From contig CM038220.1 of NCBI GenBank assembly GCA_021442155.1, positions 82,574,897 to 82,638,896 of the forward strand: DNA of 64,000 bases, written 5' to 3'. The DNA comes from Cymbidium sinense. Lineage: Eukaryota; Streptophyta; Magnoliopsida; Asparagales; Orchidaceae. The translations under genes were made by a program, and so were the position numbers. Of this stretch, positions 11,520-22,370 are shown piece after piece; the stretch's first letter is position 1, and each line of letters begins with the position of its first letter. The notes below the pieces were generated by a model. That model searched no databases and was not told where the DNA came from. It saw nothing but the letters and a program-made list of their open reading frames with translations.

Positions 11520-13110
11520 TGGTTTAATTTGAAATGGGTGTACTCTCATGAGAGTACAAGAGTATATTAAATAGCTCAAAAATACACCCAAAAGCCTCCA
11601 AACGCTTGAAATAGCATCTACTAAATATATAATTGAAAAATAGTATAGATTAGTGAAATAATTTGAAAAAAATGGAGTGTACCTTATGAGAGTAAAGAGT
11701 ACATTTTGAAAATAGCTCAAAACTCACCCAAAAGCCTCCAAACAGAATAGCATACTAAATATATAATTGAAAAATAGTATAGAATAGCTAAAATTTGAAA
11801 AAGGGTGTACCCTCATGAGAATACTGAGAGTACACATTGAAAAAACTCTAAAACCCCACCTGAAGCCTCAAAATAGCTTAGAATAACATCTACTAAACAT
11901 ATAATTGAAAAAAAGTAGAATAGCTAAAAATTTTAAAAATTGAGTGTACCATCATAAGAGTACATAGAGTCTACATTAAAAACTGATCCAAAAACCCACC
12001 TAGAAACCTCAAAATAACTTAAAATAGCATCTATTAAACATATAATTGAAAACATGGTAGAATAGTTAAAAGAATTTGAAAAAGTGGGGTGTACCCTCAT
12101 GAGAGTATAGAGAGTACACATTGAAAACTAATCCAAATACCCACCCAAAGACTCCAAATAGCTTAGAATAGCATACACTAAACATCTGGTTGAAAAATTG
12201 TGTAGATTAGCTGAAAATTTTTAAACAAATGGGGGTGTACCCTCATGAGAGTGCATAGAGTATATATTAAAAATAGTTCCAAAAACCCACCAGAAGCCTC
12301 CAAACGGCTTAGCATAGAATATACTAAACATATAATTGAAAAATAGTTACCTAAATTTTTTTTTTAAAATAGGGTGTACCCTCATGAGAGTATAGAGTAC
12401 ACATTGAAAATCTAAAACCCACAAGCCTCCAAATAGCTTAAAATAGCATTTACTAAACATATAACTAAAAATAGTGTAGATTAGCTAAAAAATTTTGAAA
12501 AATGGGATGTACCTTCATGAGTATCGAGTGCACATTAAAAGATCCAAAACTCACCCGAGCCTTCAAACGCTTAGAATATCATCTACTAAACATATAATTG
12601 AAAATAGGGTAGAATAGCTAAAGAATTTGAAAAGTGGGTGTACCCTCAAGTACAGAGTACACATTGAAAACTAATCAATATCCACCAAATAGCCTCCAAA
12701 ACTTAGAATCTCTACTAAACATATAATTAAAAAAATAGTAGATTAGCAAAAAATTTTGAAAAAATGGGTGTACCCTAATGAGAGTACTGAGTACACATTA
12801 AAAATAGCTCTAAAACTCACCCAAGTCTCCAAATAGTTTAGAATAGCATCTACAAAACATATAATTCAAAAATTGTTCACTTAAAATTTTGAAAAAATGG
12901 GGTGTACCCTCATGAGAGTACAAAGAATACACATTGAAAATAGCTTCAAAAATCCACTCATAAGCCTCCAAACAGCATATAATAGCATCTACTAAACATA
13001 TAATTGAAAAATAGTGTAGAATAGCTAAAATTCCCCATAAAATCACTCCATAAACCACCAAATTCCCAAGAACTAAACTCCAAATAGCTTACAATGGAAT
13101 GTACTAAACA
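11520..13110 (-). repeat. Right array: eleven units in the opposite orientation
   Basis: Eleven units spaced 125-147 bp apart have cores near 11,541, 11,680, 11,808, 11,950, 12,094, 12,239, 12,378, 12,513, 12,642, 12,771 and 12,906. Each has GTGTACCCTCATGAGAGTA followed by a CACATTGAAAA motif, CCACCCAAAAGCCTCCAAAT and CTACTAAACATATAATTGAA. These are the reverse complement of the left-array flanks, so the two arrays face each other about an axis near 11,500. The first unit holds a perfect 20-bp palindrome at 11,539-11,558. Confidence 0.88.
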
Positions 13111-13338
13111 TATGGCAAGCCATTAAGAAAAAATTAGAAAATGAAGAAGCTACACCAAATTACCAAAAAAATAAATCCAAATAGCTTATAATAACATGTA
13201 CAACATAGATAAATAGCATGTACAACGAGCTTATAATAGCACCCTAAACATAAATAAATACAAAGATGATCTACACTTAGATTTCCAAACACTTTATTCA
13301 TATGCACAACCTTATTTACTCAACATTTTAGAGCTCAA
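13111..13338 (-). other. Transition between repeat array and protease exon
   Basis: On the minus strand, after the exon's stop codon at 13,339, the sequence contains further degenerate pieces of the array unit (for example GGCTTGCCATATGTTTAGTA at about 13,105-13,124). The array is therefore continuous with the 3' flank of the exon. Confidence 0.5.
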
Positions 13339-13503
13339 TTATTTCATATTTAAACAAAAAATAGCATAAGCAAACTCAGCTCTAAAGTAATTCATTTTCT
13401 TTGGCCAATCTTGGTGCTCAGCATAGTCCACTGGAGATTTGTTGATCACTACCTCCATGTATTTATACACAAACATCTCACAATCAAACACTATTTTGTT
13501 TCC
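13339..13503 (-). pseudogene. Ulp1/C48 peptidase-like C-terminal exon, transposon-type
   Basis: A minus-strand exon begins right after a good 3' splice acceptor (TTATTATTATTCTAG, then GAAAC) and ends at a stop at 13,339. It reads KIVFDCEMFVYKYMEVV, then DWPKKMNYFRAEFAYAIF. This fits the end of plant Ulp1-like cysteine proteases, where DCGxFVxKYME carries the catalytic Cys and a final helix near xxFRxxxAxxI closes the fold. Here DC is kept (Cys codon at about 13,480-13,482) but the usual Gly after it is Glu. In plants such domains are common in MULE and CACTA transposons. Upstream exons are missing, because LTR sequence begins about 20-30 bp into the supposed intron. A host SUMO protease fragment is less likely given the repeat-array neighbour. 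Confidence 0.55.
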
Positions 13504-13519
13504 TAGAATAATAATAAAA

Positions 13520-14775
13520 TAATTATAATTACAAATAATAAATGTTATGGGTGGGGAGGTCTTCAAGTCTTCATTCTTCATGTCTCTTTCCATTTCTTTG
13601 CTCCTTTTATTTGGTAGGCTTTAAGCACCACATGGCACCCCATGACAAAGGCTTCAAGCCAATGCTCATCCAAAATGCACTTAGCACTAATCATAATTCC
13701 TAATGCAAAATTACATTAAGATAGGAAAAGCAAATTTAACTATGTAAAATAGAGTTTAGCTAAACATACATATAACGCAGTTATATTTATAATTTGGACT
13801 TAGCACCCCACACATGGGTAAGCCCATCTAACTTGGATTATTCTTAGAGGGCTTAAACAACCTATAAGCTAAACATTTATATTTATTTTTATAACGACCC
13901 CTTTAAGCAAAATCCCCTCTGAAAAAAAAAATATGATTAGATAATATCATCCTAACATCTAGTCTAAAACATACACTCTAACATCCGACTAAAATATTAC
14001 ATCATAAAATAAAACTTACATAAAACCATACACCACCCTAACATAAGGCTAGAAGTAGTGACTTAATCTAATGTGTGTGTCTTAAGGCTTGTGTGGTATG
14101 TCCTTACTAGACTTTATAGTTGTAATTTTCTAAGTGTGGAAAGATTAAACTTTTTATAAGGGGTGGTTTCACTTTAAGTTGTTTAATTGATTTGCAAATT
14201 TTAATTTGTGATCGATTTATTTCATATGATCCTACACTTAGCAACTAAGTGTTATAAAGAGAAGAAAAAAGGATTTCCCTCTTTATCCCTACCTTAAGCC
14301 ATTCCTAAAGCATGTTAATTTGACTTAATTCTCTCTTTAGTTAATAGTTTATTACACATTTTTTAAATTAATCTTAAATTCAAGTTCACTTTAAAGAATT
14401 CCATTCAATATGAAAAGTTTCTTAAAATTAACTTAATTGAATATCTATCATATGACATACATCAAGTTACTCCTTCCCATCACATATAGCATGCATATGA
14501 CTTATTTCTAGGTAGAGCTACACATGCAACATATTTTTTTTAGCACACTTTAAATGAAGGATGCATATATGTATTTTGTAGAAAATGGGAATTTCTCTCA
14601 TTAGCTAAATGTACATACAAGTGCATAAAAGTTTTGAGCAAGTTCTTCACCATTGTTAACTAGGGGAGTGAAGTAAGGACCTCCTTGGGGATACATAAAG
14701 CCTCATTGTGGAGAAATTTTAGGACACCATAGTGTTTAGGAATTTCTTATTTAGATGCTCAAATACATCATTAAG
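13520..14775 (+). mobile_element. Partial LTR, Tat-type gypsy family (copy 1a)
   Basis: This is homologous by eye to 22,790-24,060 and 41,170-42,420, through shared blocks such as TTATGGG.G(G)AGGTCTTC, CTTAGCACCCCACA(C/T)ATGGGTA, ATCCCCT(C/A).AGAA and CTAATGTGTGTG.CTTAAGGCTTGTGTGG. It starts in the middle of the LTR, abutting the Ulp1-like exon, and stops where the sequence returns to the LTR start (copy 1b). No coding content. Confidence 0.65.
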
Positions 14776-17700
14776 TAATAAACATATTATCTCGAAGATA
14801 AACATGTTTTCCTAATGGATTTGATCATTTCAATAAAATACTCAAAGGCTAATGAGTCTTTTGTGATGAGAAATTTTTCCTTTGAACCATGGGAAAGTAG
14901 AGCGAGTTTATTTTAAATTGGGTTCATGATTCCCTATAGAGGCAAGCTCATTTAGTTAATTAAATCTTAAGAATGGTCTCTTCCTAAGAATACTCTCTAT
15001 TAAAGAAATAAGTTATTATTTCTAAAGATTTCTAAGGTGATTTTCAAAGGATTGATTTTTTAGAATTTCAATTTGGAATAGTCCAAATTGGAGAGTTATT
15101 TTGGAAGCCAATTGGGATGAAGTAGGAAATGCTTATTGATACGGGATGCCCGGTAGACATTTCAACTATCCTATAATTGGGCTTTAAATTTGGAATTTAG
15201 TTTAGATTTTGAGTTGACATTTTCTTAGAAATCTAGGACTTAGATTCTAGACAAATTAAGAAATGCCTAGTGTTGAAGACTTATTCCTGAATAAGATGCT
15301 TCAAAACCTAGTCTACATGTGCTTCTAATACATATTAGATGCTCGACCTAGTTCTATTTTGGAAATTATCGATCATTCTTCTCACTTGAGGGATTTAACC
15401 TATCCCTGAGTCTTCGGGACTTATAACCCGCCTAGAGAGGGCTGCCAGCTAACACCACCTAAGTGCATTTTAAATTCATGAAGCTAAGTCTCATGAATGT
15501 AAGATGGCTAAGCTGTTGCATTTTTAGAAAAATAATCAATGAACATAGACTCACTCCCTAATCCCTAGAATCATGTAGGGTATGAAGATGCATCTAATTA
15601 ATGAATATTTTTCAAGTTTTATAAATTTTTACAAAAGATTTATTTTAGTCCATGGGTATGCATTTATGCCTAATGTCATGCAATTAGAAATGGTTATAGG
15701 CCAAATCAATAATAGAAGGTAGACTTCCCTAAGAAGGTGGTCATCCTCATAGGACAAATGCCCCTTATGTGCAATGGGTGAAGTTGCCTAATTTAAAGAA
15801 TGAAAACTATATGATTTCATGATTTTAAACCTGATGGTTTCTAATTCATTTTATGTTGTGCCTGAGGCTTTAATTATATGAAGTTTCAAGTTGTATTTAT
15901 TTTTATTTTAGTTGTTTAGATTTAAGTTGGGTAGAAAATTTAGTTTTTTCTATGAGCCTAATCGTCAATATTTCATTCAAGAAAACACAACAGAAAGAAA
16001 CCTATAAAAGTATGTTGATTCTATTACCCAAAATAAATCAAGCCAATTTAAAATTTATAGAAATAGGTCAATGTGGTCTAGTACCACTATACACCCCAAG
16101 AAAAAAAAAAAGGGTAGAGATCGCCCTTAAATAGACCAGCCTAGAACCACAAGCCTAGATCTATGGGTCTTCTTCCTAGCATCGTCTTCTTCTTCAAGGA
16201 CATCCATCTGCTCCATAGGGGACCACGCACCATCTCTGGTATGGTTAACTCCTACTAATCTGAGCATAGATCTTAAACTAATTCTAAGCTCAAATTTACA
16301 TTTTAAAATTCAAAAGAAATCCTAAGTCCAAAAACATATGTTAGAAAATACAAATAGCACACAATAGTTATATTTTACAAACATACGAGCTTAGCATTAG
16401 TTGCTTTCCCCACCTGTCTTATGGATTATGTTAAGGGATTTTTTCACCTACAAGCAAATAATAATTTTATAATTTTTTATTTATTTATTTATGATATCAA
16501 TCTCTTTAACACTCCCTGAAAATAGAGTTAATTCTAGAAAGAAATGTCCTACCATCTAGTCTAATGGGCAAACAAGCCTAGGCATTTAATCTAAAGTAAT
16601 ACACCACACATAAGTGAAGCACATCATATCACAACATATTGTAGAGAACTATAAAAGAATCACATAATGATCTAACCTAAATCTAAAGTCCGACCTAAAT
16701 GATCTAGCTGTGTGTGTAAGATAGGCTTGTGTGGTAGGTCTTTACTAAGCCTCTTTTAGTTCAAGTTTCAATTTGGGATTTGAGTTTGTTTGAATTTTAC
16801 CTTTGGGAGGTTTCAATTCAAATGATTTAGTGATTTAGTTTCATTTTATTTTTACTTTATTTGGTTAAAGTGATATTTAGATTTTCAAGACAAGAGTAGA
16901 ATGGATTCCATTTTTGGATGGAACTCACCCTATTCAATATCTTAATTCCTAATAGAATGAAATCATCATCCAAGATGAAGATTCATTATGAAGGTCCAAC
17001 TAAGATCCTTAAGTATCTTAATTAATCCTTTTGATTTCATTTAGTTTGTTTGAATTTGGATTTGAATTGATATTTCATTTCTTTTCTTTGGAAATTGAAT
17101 TTTATTTTTATTCTTGGTTTAGTTTTCAATTTAGTTTGGTTTGAATTATTTCATTTGATTTTATTTGAATTGGATTATTTGATTTAATTTATTTTATTCA
17201 ATTTTGTTTGAATTAGTTCATTTGGTTATATTAATCTTTTAGATTAAGTCATGTTGATTTCATTTGATTTAGTTTAGGTTAACCTAAAGTACTTAGGTTA
17301 AGGTTTGCATTCATTTGATTTGATTCATTGGAGATGTAAGGATTCATTAAGAGTTGGTGATTTAAGTTTTAATATTTGATTCATTAATTTAAGGATTAAT
17401 TCAATTAGTCCATAAGTTTGAAATTGATTAATCCTTTGACTTAGGCTATTTGGAGAATTACCTTAAGTATTTTTATGTTTGATTAAGATTAGTTCAATTT
17501 ATTTCATGAGTTAATGAATTAAATGATTTTCTTATTTATTATGGATTTAATATTGATCTTGGAATTTGGAAATTCAACAACTCTCAATCCAAAGATCAAT
17601 TGGGTTTCCAAAATTTCTAGCAAGTGGGGTTACATGCCAATTTCATGTTTCCAAAGTTTTATCTTGATTAGATTCATAATTAGGTGTAATTAAAGTTATA

Positions 17701-19201
17701 ATTATTTTATTAAAACTTAAATTATGCCTAATTTAATGAAATTTATTTAAAGGTTTCATTTTTCATTGATTCCTCTCTGAAATATGTTTGCAATGAGGGT
17801 TTATTTATAATTTTTTGAATATTTGGTTGATTTATTATGATTTAATTAAATTCTAGTTAATTATTTGAATTAATTAATTCAAATAATGGCTTAATTAAGA
17901 CAAATTGTGATTTATTAAATTTAATTGAGTTCCCTTAAGGTTTTAATGTTCATTAGGGTTCATTAGGTTAATTTAAAGTTTTCTTATTCATTTTTATTAA
18001 TTATTTCATTTTAAATTAATTTATTTAATCAGGTTTAGGGTTTAAATTTTGATTTCCCAAAAAATAGTGAAATAAATTATGAAAGATTTACAAAATGTGT
18101 CTATTAACCCTAATTTCATTTCCCAAAGTTTCATCAATTGGATTTGTTGTTTAAGAGTAATTAGATTTAATGGTTTTCAATTAAACCCAAATTAAAGCTA
18201 CAATACCCAATTAATTTGGGGATTTTAATTTTTAGATCCTCTCATCAAGGCAAATCCATAGAACCTTCATTTGAATTTTTTTTATTTATATTTATTTTTA
18301 TGATTTTTAGAAGTTTTGAGTAATTTTGTAATTTTTTAAATCCAAAATCTCAATTTCCTCTTTAAACCGATCGGATGTGGCGTGTCACATTTTGCACCGG
18401 TTGGTCCATGCGAGATCCATGTGGATCCCGCCGGATGCTTAGTGTGAGTCCATCCAATCAATCTACAGGTCCTAAGGGATATAAATTGAGTGGCCTGCCT
18501 AGATCTGAGCTGTCGGTTCCTTTCAGATGGAATGGACGAAAAAGATTATCTCTTATCCGGACTACATAAACCAAGAGCCGTCCATGGTTTTTGCTTGATT
18601 TCTGGCAATCTAAGCAACAAAATCACACGATTTCAATTGCAGAATAATCGTGGAAGGAAATCCTACCAATCTATTGATCACACTTGGGATCAAGTTTCCT
18701 TCAAAAATGATGAAAATTGATAGTTTAATGGAAAATGAGAGTAGTTAATGGAGAACCTCCAATTCGCAATCTCCGAAATCCATTCCATTAGCTTGAATGA
18801 TGCAAGAAGCTTGTGCCAAAGGAAATGAGTTGTCTCCTCTGCTCCCTTAACCAACATGGGTTCGGTCTGAGGTGGCGTTGATCATTCTCTTCGGTGAGGG
18901 GATGGGTTGAGTTTTGCTCAAGCTTGATTCAACCCCTAGAACGTGTTGGTAACTTCAATTTGGGGTGAAATCCATTCCATTAGATTTCACCATTGGAGGG
19001 TGTTTGGCCTTCATCCATCTCACCGTTATTAGGAAGGTCGAGGAATGGTTGGGAACCTCATCTCTTGCCTTGGTGAAGCTTTTGGAATGAAAATGGGGAG
19101 GGAATAGGCTTCCCTTCCCCACTTTCCATAGGTGGCGAAAATCCTATATTGAAGGATTTTGGTCCAAGAACCTCACCAAACTTCAAGGCTAGCCAAGGGT
19201 A
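14776..19201 (+). mobile_element. Partial LTR, Tat-type gypsy family (copy 1b), ends in assembly gap
   Basis: It begins with a diverged version of the LTR start (TTTATTTTAAATTGGGTTC, GAGGCAAGC and the following kilobase align with 39,870-40,960) and passes through the CACCAC/CACAACCC-like block near 16,075. It ends with a GC-richer part (18,360-19,201) that forms the left arm of the large inverted repeat. Short frames at 18,375-18,720 lie in this LTR and are not credible genes. CCGATCGG at 18,367-18,374 corresponds in place to palindromes in the other LTR copies. Confidence 0.6.
17950..19201 (+). repeat. Left arm of a large inverted repeat
   Basis: The sequence is the approximate reverse complement of 21,060-22,370. 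Examples are TCCTATATTGAAGGATTTTG (19,150) against its complement near 21,120, and GGGTGAAATCCATTCCATTA (18,962) against its complement near 21,290. The arm ends exactly at the run of N. Confidence 0.85.
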
Positions 19202-19301
19202 NNNNNNNNNNNNNNNNNNNNNNNNNNNNNNNNNNNNNNNNNNNNNNNNNNNNNNNNNNNNNNNNNNNNNNNNNNNNNNNNNNNNNNNNNNNNNNNNNNN
19301 N
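19202..19301. other. Assembly gap, exactly 100 N
   Basis: A run of 100 N, the usual size for a gap of unknown length. It sits directly against the inner end of the left inverted-repeat arm, so local order and orientation are uncertain. Confidence 0.99.
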
Positions 19302-20420
19302 ATATAATTTCTTTTTAATTTTAAAATGTAAATTGTGCAATTGGTTTAATCTATTATTATTACAACTACATATTACAAACCTATTAAGAAAAATCAACCT
19401 AAACTCATTTCATTAAACTAATTGAACCACAAACATGGGAATCATTCGTGAACATCCTTTTCCTTCATTTCATTAAATCAAGTCAAAACATAAAAGGAAA
19501 GATGGTATTACCAAGCTTTGATTTTCTTTAAATGCTTTTATTTGATATAATTGTCCTTAGGAATTACTTTGATTGAATGAGATTATATGTTTATATTTAG
19601 TATCTCCTTTCTAATCATGTTAAATATTGTATGTCATTTGAATCATTCATTCATTCCTTTCAAAAATAAATCAAATGAAATTTTCTTTATGTTAAACTTG
19701 CATGTGTTGAATTAAATTTATAATATGTGTGGCTATTATCACTATTAAATCAAATTTATTTTTAAAAGTGTATAAATCAAATATAATATTTGGAGTGATA
19801 ATAGTTATAAATATCTATAAGCTTATGTGATATAGCTTAGAACATGTGATATGGAGTTCTTTTCTTTAGTCTACATGGATTTACATAAATTTTGAATGTT
19901 AACAAATGTATAGTCCATTTGAAAAGGACACAACATTTGTTTGTATTCATTCCTATGTATTTCTATGTTTAGATTTAGATATAACTTTAGCTCACATGTA
20001 TAAATAATTCGATTAAAAAAATATAACTTTCGCATAATTTTTCATTCTTGTAATCATTTGTACATTTATGTGTATTTAAGAATAGAGGGTATATCTAGTC
20101 TGGACATTCCAGGGATGCAAGACTTTAAGTAGCCCCAAGGAGGTCTTTACCTCACACTCCTGGTTTAACATTGGCGAAGTATCCACTTAAAACTTGTATA
20201 CACTTATATGTGCATTTAGCTAATGAATGAAGATCTCCTTTCAATTGAAAGAAATATAATTTTTTGCATAATTTTCCATTTTTGTAGTCATTTGTGCATC
20301 CATGTGTATTTAAGAATAGTAGGTATATCTAGTCTGAACATTCTGGGGATGCGAGTATTGACCTCATTTTCAGATGAGGTTTATATCAATCTAAAATTAG
20401 TAATTATGATGTTCTAATTC
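19302..20420 (-). mobile_element. Partial LTR, reverse orientation
   Basis: Its reverse complement matches the mid-LTR block seen at 42,300-43,000 and 23,960-24,540, through the shared CCAGACTAATATACCACTTT block near 20,080-20,110 in complement. That block occurs twice (about 20,070-20,180 and 20,290-20,360), so there is a local duplication. No gene. Confidence 0.6.
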
Positions 20421-22370
20421 CAAATAAGAATGTACTAATTCAGTTCTTATGACACTATACCTAGTGCCTAAATAATCCATTGGGTTTGTTCTAACCTAGT
20501 TGACTTAGAGACCCACGGCCAAAGTCAACTCATCAAAATTTGAACCTAATTAAAATTCAATTGAATATGAATCAAAACTCAATCAATCATCAATTCAAGA
20601 TGATTTAATTCAAAATTAAAGAGGTTTAATTTAAAATCCAACACTTTGAATTCAACTACTTGGTTTCGATTTTGATTTCCTAATCCAAGTCAAATGGATT
20701 CAAACCCAATCTCAAATCAATTTGAGATTAATTTGGGCATGTCATACATCAATTCAAACTAGGATGATGATGCCATAAATCATATAATAATAAAAGAAAA
20801 AAATGGAATTTCAATATCCAAAAGAAAAATGGGAAGAAGGGAAATGCAAATTCCACTCATCCCATGCAAAGTCATCCACCTCTTATGGATGGCCTTCAAG
20901 TGAAGGCCAACCAAGCAAGCAAAAGCTAAGGACAAGTTGGCTTCTCCCAAGAGAAGGAAGAAAAGAAGAAGAAAAAAGAGAAAAGAGAGGATCGACCAAG
21001 AGGAAAATCAAGAAAAGAGCCTTCCTCCTCTCATGTGAACATCCCAACATGTTCACAAGGCCAAGTGGAGTTGATCTTACCCTTGGCTGGCCTTGAAGTC
21101 AGGTTGGAGTTGCCACCAAAATCCTTCAATATAGGATTTTTTACCACCTATGCAAAGTGGGGAAGGGAAGCCTTTTCCATCCCCATTTTCATTCCAAAAG
21201 CTTCACTAATGCAAGGGATGAGGTTCCCACCATTCCCGACCTTCTCGGCGACACACTGAAGGGATGAAGGAACTCCCTCCAATGGTGAAATCTAATGGAA
21301 TGGATTTCACCCCAAATTGAAGTTACCATACATTTTAGGGGTTGAATTGAGCTCGGATGAAACTCCACACATCCCGGTCGCCTCCGGGAAGCCAGAGAAT
21401 GACCAATGCCACCTCGGAATGAACCCATGTTGGTTTAGGGAGCAATTCTGAGGGAGACAACTCGTTTCCTTTGGCATGCAAGCTTCTTACATCTTTTCGA
21501 AGCTAATGGAATGGATTTTGTTGTCAGAGATTTCCGAATTGGAGGATCTCCATTAACGTACTCTCATTTTTTTATTAAGTTTTCAATTTTCATCATTTTT
21601 GAAGGAAACTTGATCCCAAGTGTGATCAAGCCACTTAGATTTGTAGGATTTCCTTCCACGATCATTTTGCAATTGAAATAATGTGATTTTGTTGCTTGGA
21701 TTGCCAAAAATCAAGAAAAAACCATGGACTACTCTTGGTTTATGCAGTCCAAGTAAGAGACACAATCTCCACCATTCGTTCCTTCTGAAAGGAACCAGCG
21801 ACTCAAATCTAGGCAGACCATTCAATTTAAATGCCTTAGGACTCATAGATTGATTGAATCAGATGGTCTTGGACTAAACCACCTCCCGCCGCCATTTTAA
21901 AGCGAGATCCATGTCAGCGCTGATTAGTTTAAAGAGTAAATTGGTATTTCTGAATTTAAAAAATTGCTAAAATTACTCAGAACTTCTAAAAATCATAGAA
22001 AATAAATTTAAATAAAAAAATTTCAAATGAAGGTTCTATGGATTCACCTTGATGAGAGGAATCTAGAAAAATTAAAATCCCCAAATTAATTTGGGTAATG
22101 TAGCTTTAATTTGTGTTTAATTCAAAACCATTAAACCCTAATTACTCTTAAACCACAAATCCAATTGATTTGAAACTTTGGGAAAATAAAATTAGGGTTA
22201 ATACACACATTTTGTAAATTTTTCATAATTTATTTCACTATATTTATGGTAAATAAAAATTTAAACCCTAAACCTAAATTTCAATTAAATAAATTAATTT
22301 AAAATAAAATAATTAATAAAAATGAATCAGAAAACTTTAAATTAACCTAATGAACCTATGGTGAATAAAT
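20421..22370 (-). mobile_element. Partial LTR, reverse orientation, containing the right inverted-repeat arm
   Basis: 21,060-22,370 is the right arm facing 17,950-19,201. 20,421-21,060 would continue the arm into what is missing in the gap. The frames at 20,803-21,096 (Lys/Glu-rich) and 21,583-21,846 show no family similarity, and the second mirrors the left-arm frame. Their antisense pairing marks them as LTR sequence rather than genes. Confidence 0.6.
21060..22370 (-). repeat. Right arm of the large inverted repeat
   Basis: It pairs with 17,950-19,201. The match stops at about 22,370, where the forward LTR copy of the large element starts. Many substitutions and short indels separate the arms, so the pair is old or formed from two different LTR copies. 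Confidence 0.85.

Noticed and set aside
10474..13061. Short frames across the array region, including a 'CTLYSHE' peptide recurring on both strands
   Set aside because: The palindromic core is translated similarly from either strand. This is a DNA-level pattern, not protein homology.
18375..18720. Two plus frames with an apparent counterpart at 21,583-21,846 minus
   Set aside because: They are the two arms of the inverted LTR repeat. Similarity reflects the repeat, and no known domain is present.
20803..21428. Frames with Lys/Glu-rich or Pro-rich content
   Set aside because: They lie in LTR sequence and overlap on both strands; no family match.
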